Source: Vibrio lentus
Lineage (GTDB): Bacteria; Pseudomonadota; Gammaproteobacteria; Enterobacterales; Vibrionaceae
Length of the DNA: 64,000 nucleotides
Direction: 5' to 3'
NCBI RefSeq assembly: GCF_002875945.1
Contig: NZ_MCZK01000121.1
Span: forward strand, 18,702-82,701
Positions 1 to 10,018 of the stretch are shown in pieces. Under the pieces are notes generated by a model. That model saw only the letters and a list, made by a program, of their open reading frames with translations. It did no database searches and was not told the DNA's origin. Made by a program: the position numbers and the translations under genes. Every line of letters starts with the position of its first letter. The first letter of the stretch is position 1.

Positions 1-677
1 AAGCAATGGGAGCAGGCTATTCTAATGGCTATGCCGTTAAGCTACCGAACGTCCTGCCTGCCAATGTGGCATCTACAACCCTGACTCGAAATGGTGTGGC
101 GGTTGCTCATACTATTCTCAAGGAAGGGGACAGTGAGACAATTCTGATGGTATCTGAGGATCTAAGGGCCGACCTCGATAACCTAGGAGAACTTTCAGAA
201 AGTTGCGTTTTCTATCGAACCCAAAGTGCGTGTTCTGACCAGCAAAATGCTGATGTTCTCAACTATCAGTTGTATGTGGAGTTTACGACTCCTGTGTCTC
301 GTGATGACATCGGTTATCCGCCTTATGATTCATTCATTTTTGCCGCTGACGGAATTTATCACGGTGACTTTGTTGGAACGCCACCGGGCATGACTTGGCA
401 AACACACCTTAAAGCATTTTCTGGTACCAGTGACATGAACAACACCTTGTTCAACAGCCACGATGATAGCTCTTCAGGTTCTGAGTCCTTCAAAACCAGC
501 AACAACATGCCATGGGTAATTAATATTCGTGATGAGTGGGATCACCCAGTGGAGTTGGTTGATATCAGTGAAGCTTACACATCATTTCCAACCTGGGTAA
601 CCAGTAACGGCGAAACTGACAGAGAATGGTACAAAGCATCGACCACCAATAAAGTTATTTCAGCGACGGATGAATAG
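1..677 (+). CDS. LruC/DUF4842-like surface protein, C-terminal part
   Basis: The frame is open to the left window edge, so this is the C-terminal part of a longer protein; the ATG at base 6 is probably internal. About 224 residues are visible. The last third carries the pattern of LruC-type (DUF4842) domains, with 'PWVINI', 'W.HPVELVDISEAY' and 'F..WVTSNG', found in large secreted or surface-anchored proteins. The segment is Ser/Asp/Asn-rich with two Cys about 10 residues apart, as in an exported fold. It ends 9 bases before the start of a small lipoprotein gene, so the two are probably co-transcribed. Substrate or partner unknown. The family assignment is from recall of the motif; the N-terminus and export signal lie outside the window. 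Confidence 0.6.
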   Translation, partial: AMGAGYSNGYAVKLPNVLPANVASTTLTRNGVAVAHTILKEGDSETILMVSEDLRADLDNLGELSESCVFYRTQSACSDQQNADVLNYQLYVEFTTPVSRDDIGYPPYDSFIFAADGIYHGDFVGTPPGMTWQTHLKAFSGTSDMNNTLFNSHDDSSSGSESFKTSNNMPWVINIRDEWDHPVELVDISEAYTSFPTWVTSNGETDREWYKASTTNKVISATDE

Positions 678-686
678 GAGAGAACC

Positions 687-1193
687 ATGAATAATACGAG
701 TAAATTAATCGCTATGACATCTCTCTCGTTGTTGGTTAGCGCCTGTGGCGGTGGAGGAGGAGGTGGCAACTCAAGTGCATCACCAGCGCAGACGCCAGCA
801 GTTACGCCAACGCCGGTTCAATCACCCGCAGCGCCCTCTCAACCTGTTGCGGCTGCGGCAATCAACACCTCGGATATTGTAGCCCCTGTCGGCTTCTCGT
901 TTGATATCGGTGAGAAAATCAGTTTGTCGATGGATTACACCGGTGTGACGCCCGGTGCCTTGCACTTGTACTCTGAATCAGCATTCGTCATGAGTAATGG
1001 CGATGTGGTGGCTGAACCTACTTCCAGAATTACCACGGTTTACCCAACTCATACCGATGTCGTGGAGTTGGAGGTCAATGGTAATTGGGAGCAAATCTAT
1101 GCCCGTTGGGTTCCGATGAGCAGTCAAGTACAAGAACAGAGTTGGGTGATTAAACTGGACCAAGCGAGCAACAGTTATCACCTAGCGTTTTAG
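687..1193 (+). CDS. small Gly/Pro-rich lipoprotein
   Basis: 168 residues. Residues 1-20 form a lipoprotein signal peptide ending in the lipobox L-V-S-A-C, so Cys20 is probably lipidated. Seven Gly follow, then a Ser/Pro/Thr/Ala-rich linker to about residue 55, and a compact C-terminal domain of about 110 residues with aromatic residues ('WEQIYARW', 'WVIKLD') suggesting a beta fold. The start has a GAGAG-type ribosome site and sits 9 bases after the preceding surface-protein gene, pointing to an accessory anchored lipoprotein for that protein. No known domain recognised. Function unknown. Confidence 0.65.
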   Translation: MNNTSKLIAMTSLSLLVSACGGGGGGGNSSASPAQTPAVTPTPVQSPAAPSQPVAAAAINTSDIVAPVGFSFDIGEKISLSMDYTGVTPGALHLYSESAFVMSNGDVVAEPTSRITTVYPTHTDVVELEVNGNWEQIYARWVPMSSQVQEQSWVIKLDQASNSYHLAF

Positions 1194-1622
1194 ATGTTTT
1201 GGGTCAGTTAATCATTGCCTATTGATGGTCCGCTTAGAGCTAGTGCATCCGAATAAATGAGGGTGCCCTAGTTCTTTTTATTCTACTTCTCCTATCCATT
1301 CTCATTTTTGTTATTTGGTCCTCAATTCCTACCCTAAAAGCCTGTTGTACATCACTCACCCCGAATTACTTTGTGGGGTAGGTGTGGTTGAATTTCGTGC
1401 TTATTGAGCAAAAACATTTGACCAATAACTATCACACCTCAAATCTTTAATTGATTTCATTAGTGCCCTAAATGATATTTAACTGATTGTTTTAAAATGA
1501 TTTGTTGTGCTTTGAATGCTGTGTTGTTACGAATTTGTTTTAAATAATCATTTGAACCCTAACTACTTTTCTGGCATTTTATAATTAATTGAACGTTCAA
1601 TGAAAAATAAAAGGACTAAGAA
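1194..1622. other. intergenic region upstream of betI
   Basis: 429 bases, AT-rich, no convincing ORF. It holds the betI promoter region and the BetI-type palindrome at 1588-1601. No clear terminator for the upstream lipoprotein gene was seen. Confidence 0.5.
1588..1601. promoter_or_regulatory. BetI operator
   Basis: A perfect 14-base palindrome, ATTGAACGTTCAAT, lies 21 bases upstream of the betI ATG. TetR-family BetI is known to repress bet operons through such a palindrome and is released by choline. Position and symmetry make autoregulation of the whole betIBA-choXWV unit likely. Binding itself is inferred. Confidence 0.7.
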
Positions 1623-2225
1623 ATGCCCAAGGTAGGGATGCCTGATATACGTAAACCACAACTCGTCCAAGCTACGATGACCGTGATTGATCGAGTGGGT
1701 TTACATGCTGCGAGTATTGCTCTGATCAGCAAAGAGGCGGGTGTGTCGACAGGGATCATTAATCACTATTTTGGTGGGAAACATGGCCTGCTTGAAGAGA
1801 CCATGCGAGAAATACTGCGTCAACTTTCGAATACCGTAACAACAGAATTAAAAGCGCTCCCTGCTGATGCTCACCTGCAAAGGATCAACGCTATCATCAA
1901 CGGTAATTTTGAAGGCTATCAAGCGGAAAATAAAGTGTCGAAAACATGGCTCGCATTCTGGTCTTATTCGATGCATGACGCTCAACTCAAGCGTCTTCAA
2001 CGCGTGAATGAAAAGCGTTTAATTTCTCACTTACTTATTGAATTGAAATCGATTTTTCAACCTGATCAAGCGGAATTGATCGCACACGGCATTGCATCAT
2101 TAATTGATGGGATCTGGCTGAGAGGGACGCTCAACCCTGAAGGCATTAACGCCGATAAAGCTCGTGCAATCATCAATGACTACTTAGACAAGCAGCTTAC
2201 GTTTTACTCGTGTCAGCGTGACTAA
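1623..2225 (+). CDS. betI: BetI, choline-responsive TetR repressor
   Basis: 200 residues, the usual BetI length. The N-terminus '[18 protein letters not shown]' and the helix-turn-helix around residues 30-55 ('[16 protein letters not shown]', then '[11 protein letters not shown]') are characteristic of BetI; the C-terminal two-thirds is the helical ligand-binding domain. BetI represses choline oxidation genes and responds to choline. First gene of betI-betB-betA-choX-choW-choV, with a palindromic operator just upstream. The ribosome site is AAAAGGA about 8 bases before the ATG. Confidence 0.93.
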   Translation: MPKVGMPDIRKPQLVQATMTVIDRVGLHAASIALISKEAGVSTGIINHYFGGKHGLLEETMREILRQLSNTVTTELKALPADAHLQRINAIINGNFEGYQAENKVSKTWLAFWSYSMHDAQLKRLQRVNEKRLISHLLIELKSIFQPDQAELIAHGIASLIDGIWLRGTLNPEGINADKARAIINDYLDKQLTFYSCQRD

Positions 2226-2341
2226 TGATTCATCAAAAATTCTAGTGAGTGAGCTCAAAAGGCTCGCTCTCAACAACGATATGCATTCACAAATACATAG
2301 ACCGATAGAGTCTAACAACAATAATTAAGTCAGAAGATCAA

Positions 2342-3802
2342 ATGGAAATGAACTCGTTATACATCGATGGTAAAGCGGTTGACGCTACCTCAGGCGAAAC
2401 TTTCGTCAGCATTAACCCTGCAAACGGCGAACCTATCGCAACGCTTGGCCAAGCTTCTTCAGCTGACGTTGAAAATGCGATTGAATCGGCGAAGCGCGGA
2501 TTTGCGGTATGGTCAGCAATGACAGCCGTAGAACGCAGTCGTATTCTTTTAAAGGCGGTAGAGATACTTAGAGCTCGAAATAATGACCTTGCGAACCTTG
2601 AGGTTGTCGATACGGGCAAGCCGTTACAAGAAGCGATCGAAGTCGATGTGGCTTCTGGCGCTGACGTTATTGAATATTTCGCAGGGCTAGCACCTACGTT
2701 GCAAGGCGATCAACAACCTCTTAGTGACACCCAATTTTTCTACACACGCCGCGAACCGCTGGGCATCTGTGCGGGCATTGGCGCGTGGAATTACCCTATC
2801 CAAATCGCGATGTGGAAATCGGCTCCAGCACTCGCTGCGGGTAACGCGATGATTTTCAAGCCTTCAGAAGAAACGCCGCTAACCGCGCTCAAACTTGCTG
2901 AGATCTTCACAGAAGCTGGCCTTCCTGATGGCGTATTCAACGTAGTTCAAGGTGATTACCGAGTGGGCCAAATGCTAACAGCTCATCCTGACATCGCTAA
3001 AGTGTCGTTCACGGGTGAAACCGGTACGGGCAAAGCAGTAATGTCAGACAGTGCAAAAACACTCAAGTCTGTAACGATGGAGCTCGGTGGTAAATCACCC
3101 ATGATCATCTTTGATGACGCGAAATTGGACGATGCGGTGTCGGCTTCCATGGTTGCTAACTTCTACACCCAAGGCGAAGTGTGCACTAACGGTACTCGTG
3201 TTTACGTTCATGAAAATATCTACAACGATTTTATCGACCAACTTAAAACACGCACTGAAAAGCTCATCATTGGTAACCCAATGGACATGGAGACTCAGAT
3301 CGGTGCGTTGATCTCTAAAGAACACCTATCAAAAGTCCTTGAAGCGATTGAGCTGGCTAAACAGTCGGGTGCAACCCTGCTGACTGGCGGTTATCAAGTG
3401 ACGGACAACGGATTAGCAAACGGCAACTTTGTTATTCCTACGGTATTCACAGATTGCCATGACGACATGCCTCACGTTCAACAAGAGATCTTCGGCCCTG
3501 TAATGTCAGTGTTGAAGTTTACGGACGAAGACGACGTGATTCGTCGTGCTAACGATACCAAATACGGCCTTGCGGCTGGTGTGTTCACGCAAAACCTTTC
3601 TCGCGCTCACCGTGTTATTCATCAAATGCAGGCGGGTATTTGTTGGGTTAATACATGGGGAGACTCACCAGCAGAAATGCCTGTTGGTGGCTACAAACTT
3701 TCAGGAGTTGGCCGTGAAAACGGACCAGAGACTCTACTTCACTATACGCAGACTAAGAGCATTCTTATTGAACTTGGCGACTACGCCAGCCCTTATGCCT
3801 AA
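2342..3802 (+). CDS. betB: betaine aldehyde dehydrogenase
   Basis: 486 residues, full-length cytosolic ALDH. It oxidises betaine aldehyde to glycine betaine with NAD(P)+. Visible landmarks: the substrate-entry motif '[13 protein letters not shown]', the general-base motif 'MELGGKSP' with Glu247, and catalytic Cys281 in '[11 protein letters not shown]'; the C-terminal '[12 protein letters not shown]' is typical of BetB. Order betI-betB-betA is as in other gamma-proteobacteria. ATG at 2342 or 2348 could both serve; the ribosome site is weak. No frameshift or missing catalytic residue. Confidence 0.95.
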   Translation: MEMNSLYIDGKAVDATSGETFVSINPANGEPIATLGQASSADVENAIESAKRGFAVWSAMTAVERSRILLKAVEILRARNNDLANLEVVDTGKPLQEAIEVDVASGADVIEYFAGLAPTLQGDQQPLSDTQFFYTRREPLGICAGIGAWNYPIQIAMWKSAPALAAGNAMIFKPSEETPLTALKLAEIFTEAGLPDGVFNVVQGDYRVGQMLTAHPDIAKVSFTGETGTGKAVMSDSAKTLKSVTMELGGKSPMIIFDDAKLDDAVSASMVANFYTQGEVCTNGTRVYVHENIYNDFIDQLKTRTEKLIIGNPMDMETQIGALISKEHLSKVLEAIELAKQSGATLLTGGYQVTDNGLANGNFVIPTVFTDCHDDMPHVQQEIFGPVMSVLKFTDEDDVIRRANDTKYGLAAGVFTQNLSRAHRVIHQMQAGICWVNTWGDSPAEMPVGGYKLSGVGRENGPETLLHYTQTKSILIELGDYASPYA

Positions 3803-3874
3803 CGCGTAACACTCAATTTTATGGGCTAGCTTAACATAGCTAGCTCCACTGACTCATCTCAGGGAAATCAAAAC

Positions 3875-5587
3875 ATGGAACAACGCTACGATTATATTAT
3901 CGTCGGCGCGGGTTCGGCCGGCTGTGTGTTAGCGGATAGGCTAACGGAAAGCGGTGAACATAGCGTTTTATTACTGGAAGCGGGTGGAACGGATAAGAGC
4001 ATTTTTATCCAAATGCCGACTGCGCTTTCTTACCCGATGAATACTGAAAAGTACGCTTGGCAATTTGAGACTCAACAAGAACCGGGCCTTGATGGACGTG
4101 AACTGCATTGCCCACGTGGCAAGGTGTTAGGTGGCAGCTCATCGATCAACGGCATGGTTTACGTTCGTGGCCACGCTTGTGACTTCGACCAATGGGAAGA
4201 AGAGGGCGCTGCTGGTTGGAATTACCAAGCTTGCTTGCCTTACTTCCGCCGTGCTGAATCATGGAATAAAGGTGGTGACGAATATCGTGGCGACAACGGC
4301 CCAGTCGGCACTTGTAACGGTAACGATATGGAGCTCAACCGACTTTACCAAGCATTCATTGATGCAGGTAAAGATGCCGGTTACCCAGAAACGCAAGATT
4401 ATAACGGCTACCAGCAAGAAGGCTTCGGCACCATGCACATGACGGTAGACAAAGGTGTTAGAGCCTCAACCTCTAACGCTTATCTACGTCGTGCATTGAA
4501 GCGTTCAAACCTCACCTTGAAAAAAGGCATCGTGGCACGTCGTTTCTTACTTGAGACACAAGACTCAACAGGCCAATCAGGCTTGAAAGCCGTTGGTGTC
4601 GAGTTTGAAAAGTCAGGTAATACCCAAGTGGCTGTGGCGAACAAAGAAGTGATCTCTTCTGCTGGTTCTATTGGCTCGGTTCAACTGCTGCAACTGTCTG
4701 GTATCGGCCCGAAAGCGGTACTTGAGAAGGCGGGTGTTGAGCTTAAACACGAGCTGAGTGGTGTCGGTGAAAACCTACAAGACCACTTAGAAGTGTACTT
4801 CCAATACCACTGTAACGAACCCATCACGCTCAACAGCAAGCTTGGTTTAGTTAGCAAGGGCATGATTGGCGCAGAGTGGATTCTGACTCGTAAGGGCTTA
4901 GGTGCTACTAACCACTTTGAATCGTGTGCGTTTATTCGTTCTCGCAAAGGATTGAAGTGGCCAAATATCCAATATCACTTCCTGCCAGCAGCGATGCGTT
5001 ACGACGGACAAGCGGCCTTTGATGGTCACGGCTTCCAAGTTCACGTTGGGCCTAACAAACCAGAAAGTCGCGGTACGGTTGCGATCACTTCGGCTGACCC
5101 ACATGCCAAGCCAGAGATCATTTTCAATTACATCTCGACTGAGCAAGACCGCCAAGATTGGCGTGATTGCATTCGCTTAACCCGTGAGATTTTGTCGCAA
5201 CCTGCGATGGATGTTTACCGTGGCGAAGAGATTCAGCCAGGTCTGAGCGTAACTTCTGATGAAGCGATCGATGAATGGGTTAAGCAGAACGTTGAAAGTG
5301 CTTATCACCCTTCTTGTGGCTGCAAAATGGGCGCTGATGATGACCCAATGGCGGTACTTGATGAAGAGTGTCGTGTTCGCGGCATTGATAATCTGCGCGT
5401 TGTCGACTCGTCTGTTTTCCCTGTTATTCCAAACGGCAACCTTAACGCACCTACCATCATGGTAGCTGAGCGTGCCTCGGATCTGATTCTGGGCAAGCCC
5501 GTTCTAAAAGAGCAAAACGTTCCGGTATGGATAGCACCGGAATGGGAAGAGACACAAAGAATCAATAAGCCAGTACGAGAAGCGTAA
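3875..5587 (+). CDS. betA: choline dehydrogenase (GMC oxidoreductase)
   Basis: 570 residues. FAD-dependent, membrane-associated enzyme converting choline to betaine aldehyde. The N-terminal dinucleotide fold is clear ('[19 protein letters not shown]'), the GMC signature '[18 protein letters not shown]' follows at about residues 83-100, and the catalytic pair His478 ('[10 protein letters not shown]') and Asn524 ('[15 protein letters not shown]') is present. Length and motifs fit BetA rather than another GMC alcohol oxidase, and the location between betB and a choline ABC transporter settles it. The ATG follows an AGGGAAA ribosome site. Confidence 0.95.
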   Translation: MEQRYDYIIVGAGSAGCVLADRLTESGEHSVLLLEAGGTDKSIFIQMPTALSYPMNTEKYAWQFETQQEPGLDGRELHCPRGKVLGGSSSINGMVYVRGHACDFDQWEEEGAAGWNYQACLPYFRRAESWNKGGDEYRGDNGPVGTCNGNDMELNRLYQAFIDAGKDAGYPETQDYNGYQQEGFGTMHMTVDKGVRASTSNAYLRRALKRSNLTLKKGIVARRFLLETQDSTGQSGLKAVGVEFEKSGNTQVAVANKEVISSAGSIGSVQLLQLSGIGPKAVLEKAGVELKHELSGVGENLQDHLEVYFQYHCNEPITLNSKLGLVSKGMIGAEWILTRKGLGATNHFESCAFIRSRKGLKWPNIQYHFLPAAMRYDGQAAFDGHGFQVHVGPNKPESRGTVAITSADPHAKPEIIFNYISTEQDRQDWRDCIRLTREILSQPAMDVYRGEEIQPGLSVTSDEAIDEWVKQNVESAYHPSCGCKMGADDDPMAVLDEECRVRGIDNLRVVDSSVFPVIPNGNLNAPTIMVAERASDLILGKPVLKEQNVPVWIAPEWEETQRINKPVREA

Positions 5588-5744
5588 GCCTCTGTTATTG
5601 GTTAAAAAATAGCAAAAGCAGCAAAGAATAAAAACAACAAGTAACAAGCAAAAAATAACAAAACTAATTAGTCAAAAGTCAGAAGAACTGCTCTCTATCA
5701 GTGTTGATATCGAGCAGAAAAAGGAAAGATAAAAAGGAACCATT

Positions 5745-6716
5745 ATGATGACTCTAAATATTCAGAAAGTGACAACAAAAACGTTAACAGCACTAGCCAT
5801 CAGTTCATTTGCATTTGGTGCTAACGCTTCTATCGAACCACAACAATGTGAAAACGTACGCTTCGCTGATGTTGGTTGGACAGACATTACCGCGACAACG
5901 GCTGTCACTTCAGAGCTACTGAAAGGTCTAGGCTACAAAACCAAAACCGACCTACTTTCAGTTCCGGTCACTTACTCTTCAATGGCCAATGGCGACATTG
6001 ATGTCTTCCTAGGTAACTGGATGCCAACAATGGAAGGCGATATCGCGAAGTATCGCGAAGCAGGAACGGTTGACACTGTGCGTGCCAACCTTGAAGGCGC
6101 AAAATACACGCTTGCTGTGCCTAAATACGTGTATGACGCAGGTGTAAAAACCTTCGCTGACCTTGCAAAAAATGCCGACAAATTTAAAGACCGCATCTAC
6201 GGTATTGAGCCGGGCAACGATGGCAACCGTCTAATCCAGTCAATGATCGACTCAGACGCTTTTGGCTTGAAAGATTTCAGCTTAGTTGAATCAAGTGAAG
6301 CGGGCATGGTATCGCAAGTATCTCGCGCTGCTCGTCGTAGCCAGTGGATCGTTTATCTAGGCTGGGCACCGCACCCAATGAACAGCAACGTTGAGATGGA
6401 ATACCTATCAGGTGGTGACGACTTCTTCGGCCCGAACTACGGCGGAGCAAATGTTTACACCAATGTTCGTTCAAACTACGTGTCTGAGTGTGCAAACGTC
6501 GGTCAACTTCTGCAAAACCTAGAGTTCACTCTAGAGATGGAAAACCAGTTGATGGAAGAGATTCTTAACCAAAAAGTGAAGCCAGAAAAAGCGGCGCAAC
6601 AGTGGTTAAACGCTAACCCACAACAAGTTGAAGCTTGGTTAGACAACGTAAAAACGCATAAAGGTGAATCAGCGACGCAAGCGGTTACTGAATACCTAAA
6701 ACAAGTTAAAGCTTAG
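5745..6716 (+). CDS. choX: choline ABC transporter, periplasmic binding protein
   Basis: 323 residues with a signal peptide to about residue 29 (cleavage near 'ANAS'). The mature part is an OpuAC/ProX-type substrate-binding domain: 'VGWTDITATTAV', 'DVFLGNWMPTME' and 'LGWAPHPMN' carry the Trp/Asp residues that form the cage for the trimethylammonium group. Cys in 'QQCENV' and 'SECANV' match the disulfide pair of ChoX-type proteins. Called ProX in the V. harveyi betIBA-proXWV operon. It binds choline, and possibly betaine, for delivery to ChoW/ChoV. A strong hairpin follows the gene at 6764-6805 and may favour higher expression of this component. Confidence 0.9.
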   Translation: MMTLNIQKVTTKTLTALAISSFAFGANASIEPQQCENVRFADVGWTDITATTAVTSELLKGLGYKTKTDLLSVPVTYSSMANGDIDVFLGNWMPTMEGDIAKYREAGTVDTVRANLEGAKYTLAVPKYVYDAGVKTFADLAKNADKFKDRIYGIEPGNDGNRLIQSMIDSDAFGLKDFSLVESSEAGMVSQVSRAARRSQWIVYLGWAPHPMNSNVEMEYLSGGDDFFGPNYGGANVYTNVRSNYVSECANVGQLLQNLEFTLEMENQLMEEILNQKVKPEKAAQQWLNANPQQVEAWLDNVKTHKGESATQAVTEYLKQVKA

Positions 6717-6763
6717 TTTTACCTAGCTATCGATCTATTTATCAAAGCTCTATAAATAAAAAA

Positions 6764-6805
6764 GGTGGGCTTACCAATTGTTCGATTGGTTTGAAGTAGC
6801 CCACC
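6764..6805 (+). promoter_or_regulatory. intercistronic stem-loop between choX and choW
   Basis: Nested inverted repeats: outer arms GGTGGGCT (6764-6771) and AGCCCACC (6798-6805), inner arms ACCAAT (6773-6778) and ATTGGT (6785-6790), inner loop TGTTCG. No T-run follows, so a simple terminator is unlikely. Stem-loops between a binding-protein gene and the permease gene often protect the upstream mRNA or limit read-through. The structure is seen; the role is inferred. Confidence 0.6.
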
Positions 6806-6824
6806 CATAATAAAAGGCAATATT

Positions 6825-7667
6825 GTGAATTTTATTACGGAAAACAAAATCCCTGTTGGTCAATGGATGGAAGCGGGTGTTGATTGGTTAACGATCAATG
6901 CAGCAGGATTCTTTGACGCTATTTCGATTTTTTTAGAAACTATCATTATGTTTTTAGTCGATGTATTTAAGTGGATGCCACCGGCTTTACCAATCGTTAT
7001 TACTGCGGCGATTGCATGGTACTTACACCGTAAACCCTCGCTTGTGATTTTCGTGGTTGCAGCCTTGCTGACCATTTTAAACCTCGGCTACTGGCAAGAA
7101 ATGCTGGAAACCTTTGTCCTCGTGTTTGCAGCGACAACGATTTCCGTATTAATTGGCGTTCCAGTTGGCATTATGGCCGCGCATCGCCCTTGGTTATATA
7201 CGGTGCTTAGACCCATCCTTGATTTAATGCAGACGGTTCCGACGTTTGTGTATCTGATTCCTACGTTGGTTTTATTCGGCTTGGGCATCGTTCCGGGCTT
7301 AATCTCGACCATCATCTTCGCCATTGCCGCGCCAATTCGTTTGACTTATTTAGGCGTCACCAAAGTGCCTGAAGAGTTGATTGAAGCGGGTAAAGCGTTT
7401 GGTGCGAGCCGCATGAAATTGCTGATGAAGGTGGAATTACCGGCCGCTTTACCAAGCATTATGGCGGGCGTAACCCAATGTATTATGTTGTCGCTTTCGA
7501 TGGTGGTTATCGCCGCTCTTGTCGGTGCTGACGGACTTGGTAAACCTGTTGTTCGTGCATTGAACACAGTGAACATCTCACAAGGTTTCGAAGCCGGACT
7601 GGCGATCGTATTAGTCGCTATCATTCTTGATCGTTTGTGCAAAACACCAAACCAGAAGGAAGCTTAA
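6825..7667 (+). CDS. choW: choline ABC transporter permease
   Basis: 280 residues, starting at GTG 6825 behind an AAAAGGC ribosome site. Inner-membrane permease of the OpuAB/ProW type with about six membrane segments; the EAA loop that contacts the ATPase is visible as 'EELIEAGKAFGASRMKLLMKVELPAALPSIMAG'-type sequence around residues 185-215. It pairs with ChoV, whose start codon lies 3 bases after this stop. Length and N-terminus ('VGQWMEAGVDWL') match choline-specific ChoW/ProW. Confidence 0.9.
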   Translation: MNFITENKIPVGQWMEAGVDWLTINAAGFFDAISIFLETIIMFLVDVFKWMPPALPIVITAAIAWYLHRKPSLVIFVVAALLTILNLGYWQEMLETFVLVFAATTISVLIGVPVGIMAAHRPWLYTVLRPILDLMQTVPTFVYLIPTLVLFGLGIVPGLISTIIFAIAAPIRLTYLGVTKVPEELIEAGKAFGASRMKLLMKVELPAALPSIMAGVTQCIMLSLSMVVIAALVGADGLGKPVVRALNTVNISQGFEAGLAIVLVAIILDRLCKTPNQKEA

Positions 7668-7669
7668 TC

Positions 7670-8884
7670 ATGTCTATCTCTCAGGAACAAAAGACTATGG
7701 ATGCGATTACCATTAAAAACCTCGATGTTGTGTTTGGTGATAAGCCGAAGCAAGCGCTTGAACTGCTCGACCAAGGTAAAACTCGCCAAGAGATCATTGA
7801 TGAGACTGGCCAAGTCGTTGGCGTAGACAATGTGTCGCTGACGGTTGAAGAAGGCGAGATTTGTGTGCTGATGGGTTTATCGGGTTCAGGTAAATCTTCT
7901 TTGCTTCGTGCAGTAAACGGTTTGAATGAGATCAGCCGTGGTTCATTGGCAATCAAAGATGGCGATAAGCTGGTTGATTTAGGTGAACAGTGTGATGAAG
8001 CAACCTTACGTCACCTTCGTACTCACCGCGTTTCTATGGTGTTCCAAAAATTTGCCCTAATGCCTTGGTTAAACGTGTTAGATAACGTGGCGTTTGGTCT
8101 TGAAATGCAAGGTGTCGCTAAAGATGTTCGTCGTGCTAAAGCGCGTGAACAACTAGAAATGGTGGGTTTGGCAGAGTGGGAAAACAAGTATCCGCATGAG
8201 CTTTCTGGCGGTATGCAGCAACGTGTTGGCCTAGCGCGTGCATTTGCGATGGATACCGACATTCTTCTTATGGATGAACCGTTTTCAGCGCTTGATCCGT
8301 TGATTCGTGCGCAGTTGCAAGATGAGCTAATCCTATTACAAAACAAGCTTAACAAAACGATTCTGTTCGTGAGCCATGATTTAGATGAAGCTCTTAAGAT
8401 TGGCAATAACATTGCGATTATGGAGTCAGGAAAACTGATTCAACACGGTAAGCCTGAAGAGATCGTACTCACGCCAAAAACAGAATACGTGAAAGATTTT
8501 GTCGCACACACTAACCCGTTGAACGTACTCAAAGGTCGTTCGTTGATGCAGCCTCTGGATTCTTTGAAACAAGAAGATGAAAGCTGGAAGATCTGCGATG
8601 CTAAAGACCTATGGATTGAGCAGAATGAAGGTACTTTATCTGTAAAAGGTGAATCGACGTTGGCACTTGTTGAGTGGAACGAATCTGACGATTTAACGGC
8701 AATCAGCGCGTCGAGTGTTGTAGTGGCAAGTCCAGAGATCGGTATGCGCGATGCGATTAAACTGAAACAGCTAAGTAATCACCCGATTTTGCTGGTGGAA
8801 GACAATAAACTGGTCGGTATTTTGGATAACAGTGAATTTTATAATGCGCTTACTGGTAACTTTCAGATGAATACCGCTGCGTAA
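7670..8884 (+). CDS. choV: choline ABC transporter ATPase
   Basis: 404 residues from ATG 7670; an in-frame GTG at 7637 would overlap choW, but the AGAAGGA ribosome site at 7654-7660 favours 7670. Walker A 'GLSGSGKSS', signature 'LSGGMQQR', Walker B 'ILLMDEPFSALD' and switch His 'FVSHDLDEA' are all present. The insert 'QGKTRQEIIDETGQVVGV' before Walker A and the C-terminal CBS-like regulatory segment are typical of the choline/betaine ProV/ChoV class. It energises ChoW. Last gene of the bet operon; no strong terminator was found behind it. Confidence 0.92.
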   Translation: MSISQEQKTMDAITIKNLDVVFGDKPKQALELLDQGKTRQEIIDETGQVVGVDNVSLTVEEGEICVLMGLSGSGKSSLLRAVNGLNEISRGSLAIKDGDKLVDLGEQCDEATLRHLRTHRVSMVFQKFALMPWLNVLDNVAFGLEMQGVAKDVRRAKAREQLEMVGLAEWENKYPHELSGGMQQRVGLARAFAMDTDILLMDEPFSALDPLIRAQLQDELILLQNKLNKTILFVSHDLDEALKIGNNIAIMESGKLIQHGKPEEIVLTPKTEYVKDFVAHTNPLNVLKGRSLMQPLDSLKQEDESWKICDAKDLWIEQNEGTLSVKGESTLALVEWNESDDLTAISASSVVVASPEIGMRDAIKLKQLSNHPILLVEDNKLVGILDNSEFYNALTGNFQMNTAA

Positions 8885-9247
8885 AATTTCGTTTTTTAGC
8901 TTAACTATTGGGGCTGGTTTTTTATTGGGTGGAGAGAGTTAAGTCTCTCTACCTCTATGATTATTAAAATATATTATTCTTTGAGTTTGTATTCTCTGAC
9001 TCATTATTTTCGCCTTCATTGAAGCTTCGATTCCCCCTTCATTAGGCAAAAGTGCCGTACCACGCAAGTTTAGTAGTATAGAAAAGATTGAGAATAGTAT
9101 TAACATCAGTACAATGCGGAAAAATCAATGAAGTAAATTATCAATTTACAGTGTAATTCGAGCGAACCTAAGCTGTTCAGTTTGGAAAATCTCATCGCCA
9201 CGGCACTGTAAAGTCACTCACAGTATATTAGTACAAAGGTCTGCATC
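8885..9247. promoter_or_regulatory. intergenic region with putative promoter of the MarR gene
   Basis: 363 bases without a credible ORF. A weak hairpin (about 8930-8955, GAGAGAG/CTCTCT) lies after choV but lacks a T-run. A possible promoter is TTGAGA at 9088-9093 with TACAAT at 9110-9115 (16-base spacer), about 130 bases before the TTG start of the downstream regulator. Confidence 0.35.
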
Positions 9248-9730
9248 TTGGATAAACATGACGAAATCTTGGTCGCTATTCGCCAAATTATTCGCGCTAT
9301 CGATTTACACTCGAAAAAGCTGAGTAAAGAGTATGGTTTGACGGGCCCTCAATTGATTTTAATGCGCGCGATCCAAGAGATGGGTAATGTGACGATCAAA
9401 GAATTGTCTAATCAAACTAATGTGAGTCAAGCGACGACAACGACGATCATCGATCGTCTAGAGCTTAATGGTTATGTGCAACGTATCCGTAGTGTTGCTG
9501 ATCGACGTAAAGTTCATGCGAATTTGACGGAGAAAGGCCAAGAACTACTTAACAATGCGCCACCACCGCTACAAGATAACTTCGTTAAAAAATTCCAAAA
9601 CCTAGAAGCGTGGGAGCAAAGCCTGCTGCTTTCTTCGATGCAACGAGTGTCTGCAATGATGAACGCAGAAGACATCGACGCTGCCCCAGTTCTACAGCTT
9701 GAAGGCATTGCCAACGTCGCTAAGAGCTAG
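9248..9730 (+). CDS. MarR-family regulator, CosR/EctR-like
   Basis: 160 residues, TTG start at 9248 supported by AAAGG at 9235-9239. MarR winged helix: 'TGPQLILMRAIQEMG' helix, recognition helix in 'TNVSQATTTTIIDRLELNGYV', and beta-wing 'RSVADRRKVHANLT' with the typical DRR turn. The sequence resembles CosR/EctR regulators that repress ectoine, bet and other compatible-solute genes in Vibrio; its place directly after the bet operon agrees. It may be a paralog rather than the main CosR. A terminator follows at 9782-9805. DNA-binding targets here are inferred. Confidence 0.72.
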   Translation: MDKHDEILVAIRQIIRAIDLHSKKLSKEYGLTGPQLILMRAIQEMGNVTIKELSNQTNVSQATTTTIIDRLELNGYVQRIRSVADRRKVHANLTEKGQELLNNAPPPLQDNFVKKFQNLEAWEQSLLLSSMQRVSAMMNAEDIDAAPVLQLEGIANVAKS

Positions 9731-9781
9731 TTAGCTGGCTGATTTAATTGTTTTAAAACAATGTATTAGAATATTATTTAA

Positions 9782-9805
9782 TGGTCGCTTTGAGCGGCCA
9801 TTTTT
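9782..9805 (+). terminator. terminator after the MarR gene
   Basis: Stem TGGTCGCT (9782-9789) with AGCGGCCA (9793-9800), one G-T pair, three-base loop, then TTTTT. Confidence 0.75.
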
Positions 9806-9960
9806 GATCTTGCTGTCCCCATTCTTTCGTTTATATCAATCCAAACCGTCTTCTACTTATCCCTTTCTATTTTAAATTCTTAAGCTTTCCCATTTCTAAT
9901 GTGTCCGATATCTACTCGCTTGTTTTACAAAAGCATTGACGATTCTCTGACAAAATAAAA

Positions 9961-9978
9961 CTAGACCGACCGGTTTGT
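9961..9978. promoter_or_regulatory. NemR-type operator 1 (aldehyde dehydrogenase promoter)
   Basis: CTAGACCGACCGGTTTGT lies 41 bases before the aldehyde dehydrogenase start and just after a TTGACG -35 candidate (9936-9941). The same 18 bases recur at 12051-12068, and a divergent copy precedes the tetR gene at 17852-17869. The core AGACC-N4-GGTTT resembles the NemR box TAGACC-N4-GGTCTA of E. coli. Confidence 0.7.
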
Positions 9979-10018
9979 TATGTATTATTGTGTGCCTCTC
10001 TTAACCACGAGGTGATGT

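Noticed and set aside
6..8. ATG at base 6 as the start of the first gene
   Set aside because: The frame stays open to the window edge and no ribosome site precedes it; treated as internal.
7637..7669. GTG start for choV giving 11 extra residues
   Set aside because: It overlaps choW and has no ribosome site; ATG 7670 has AGAAGGA at good spacing.
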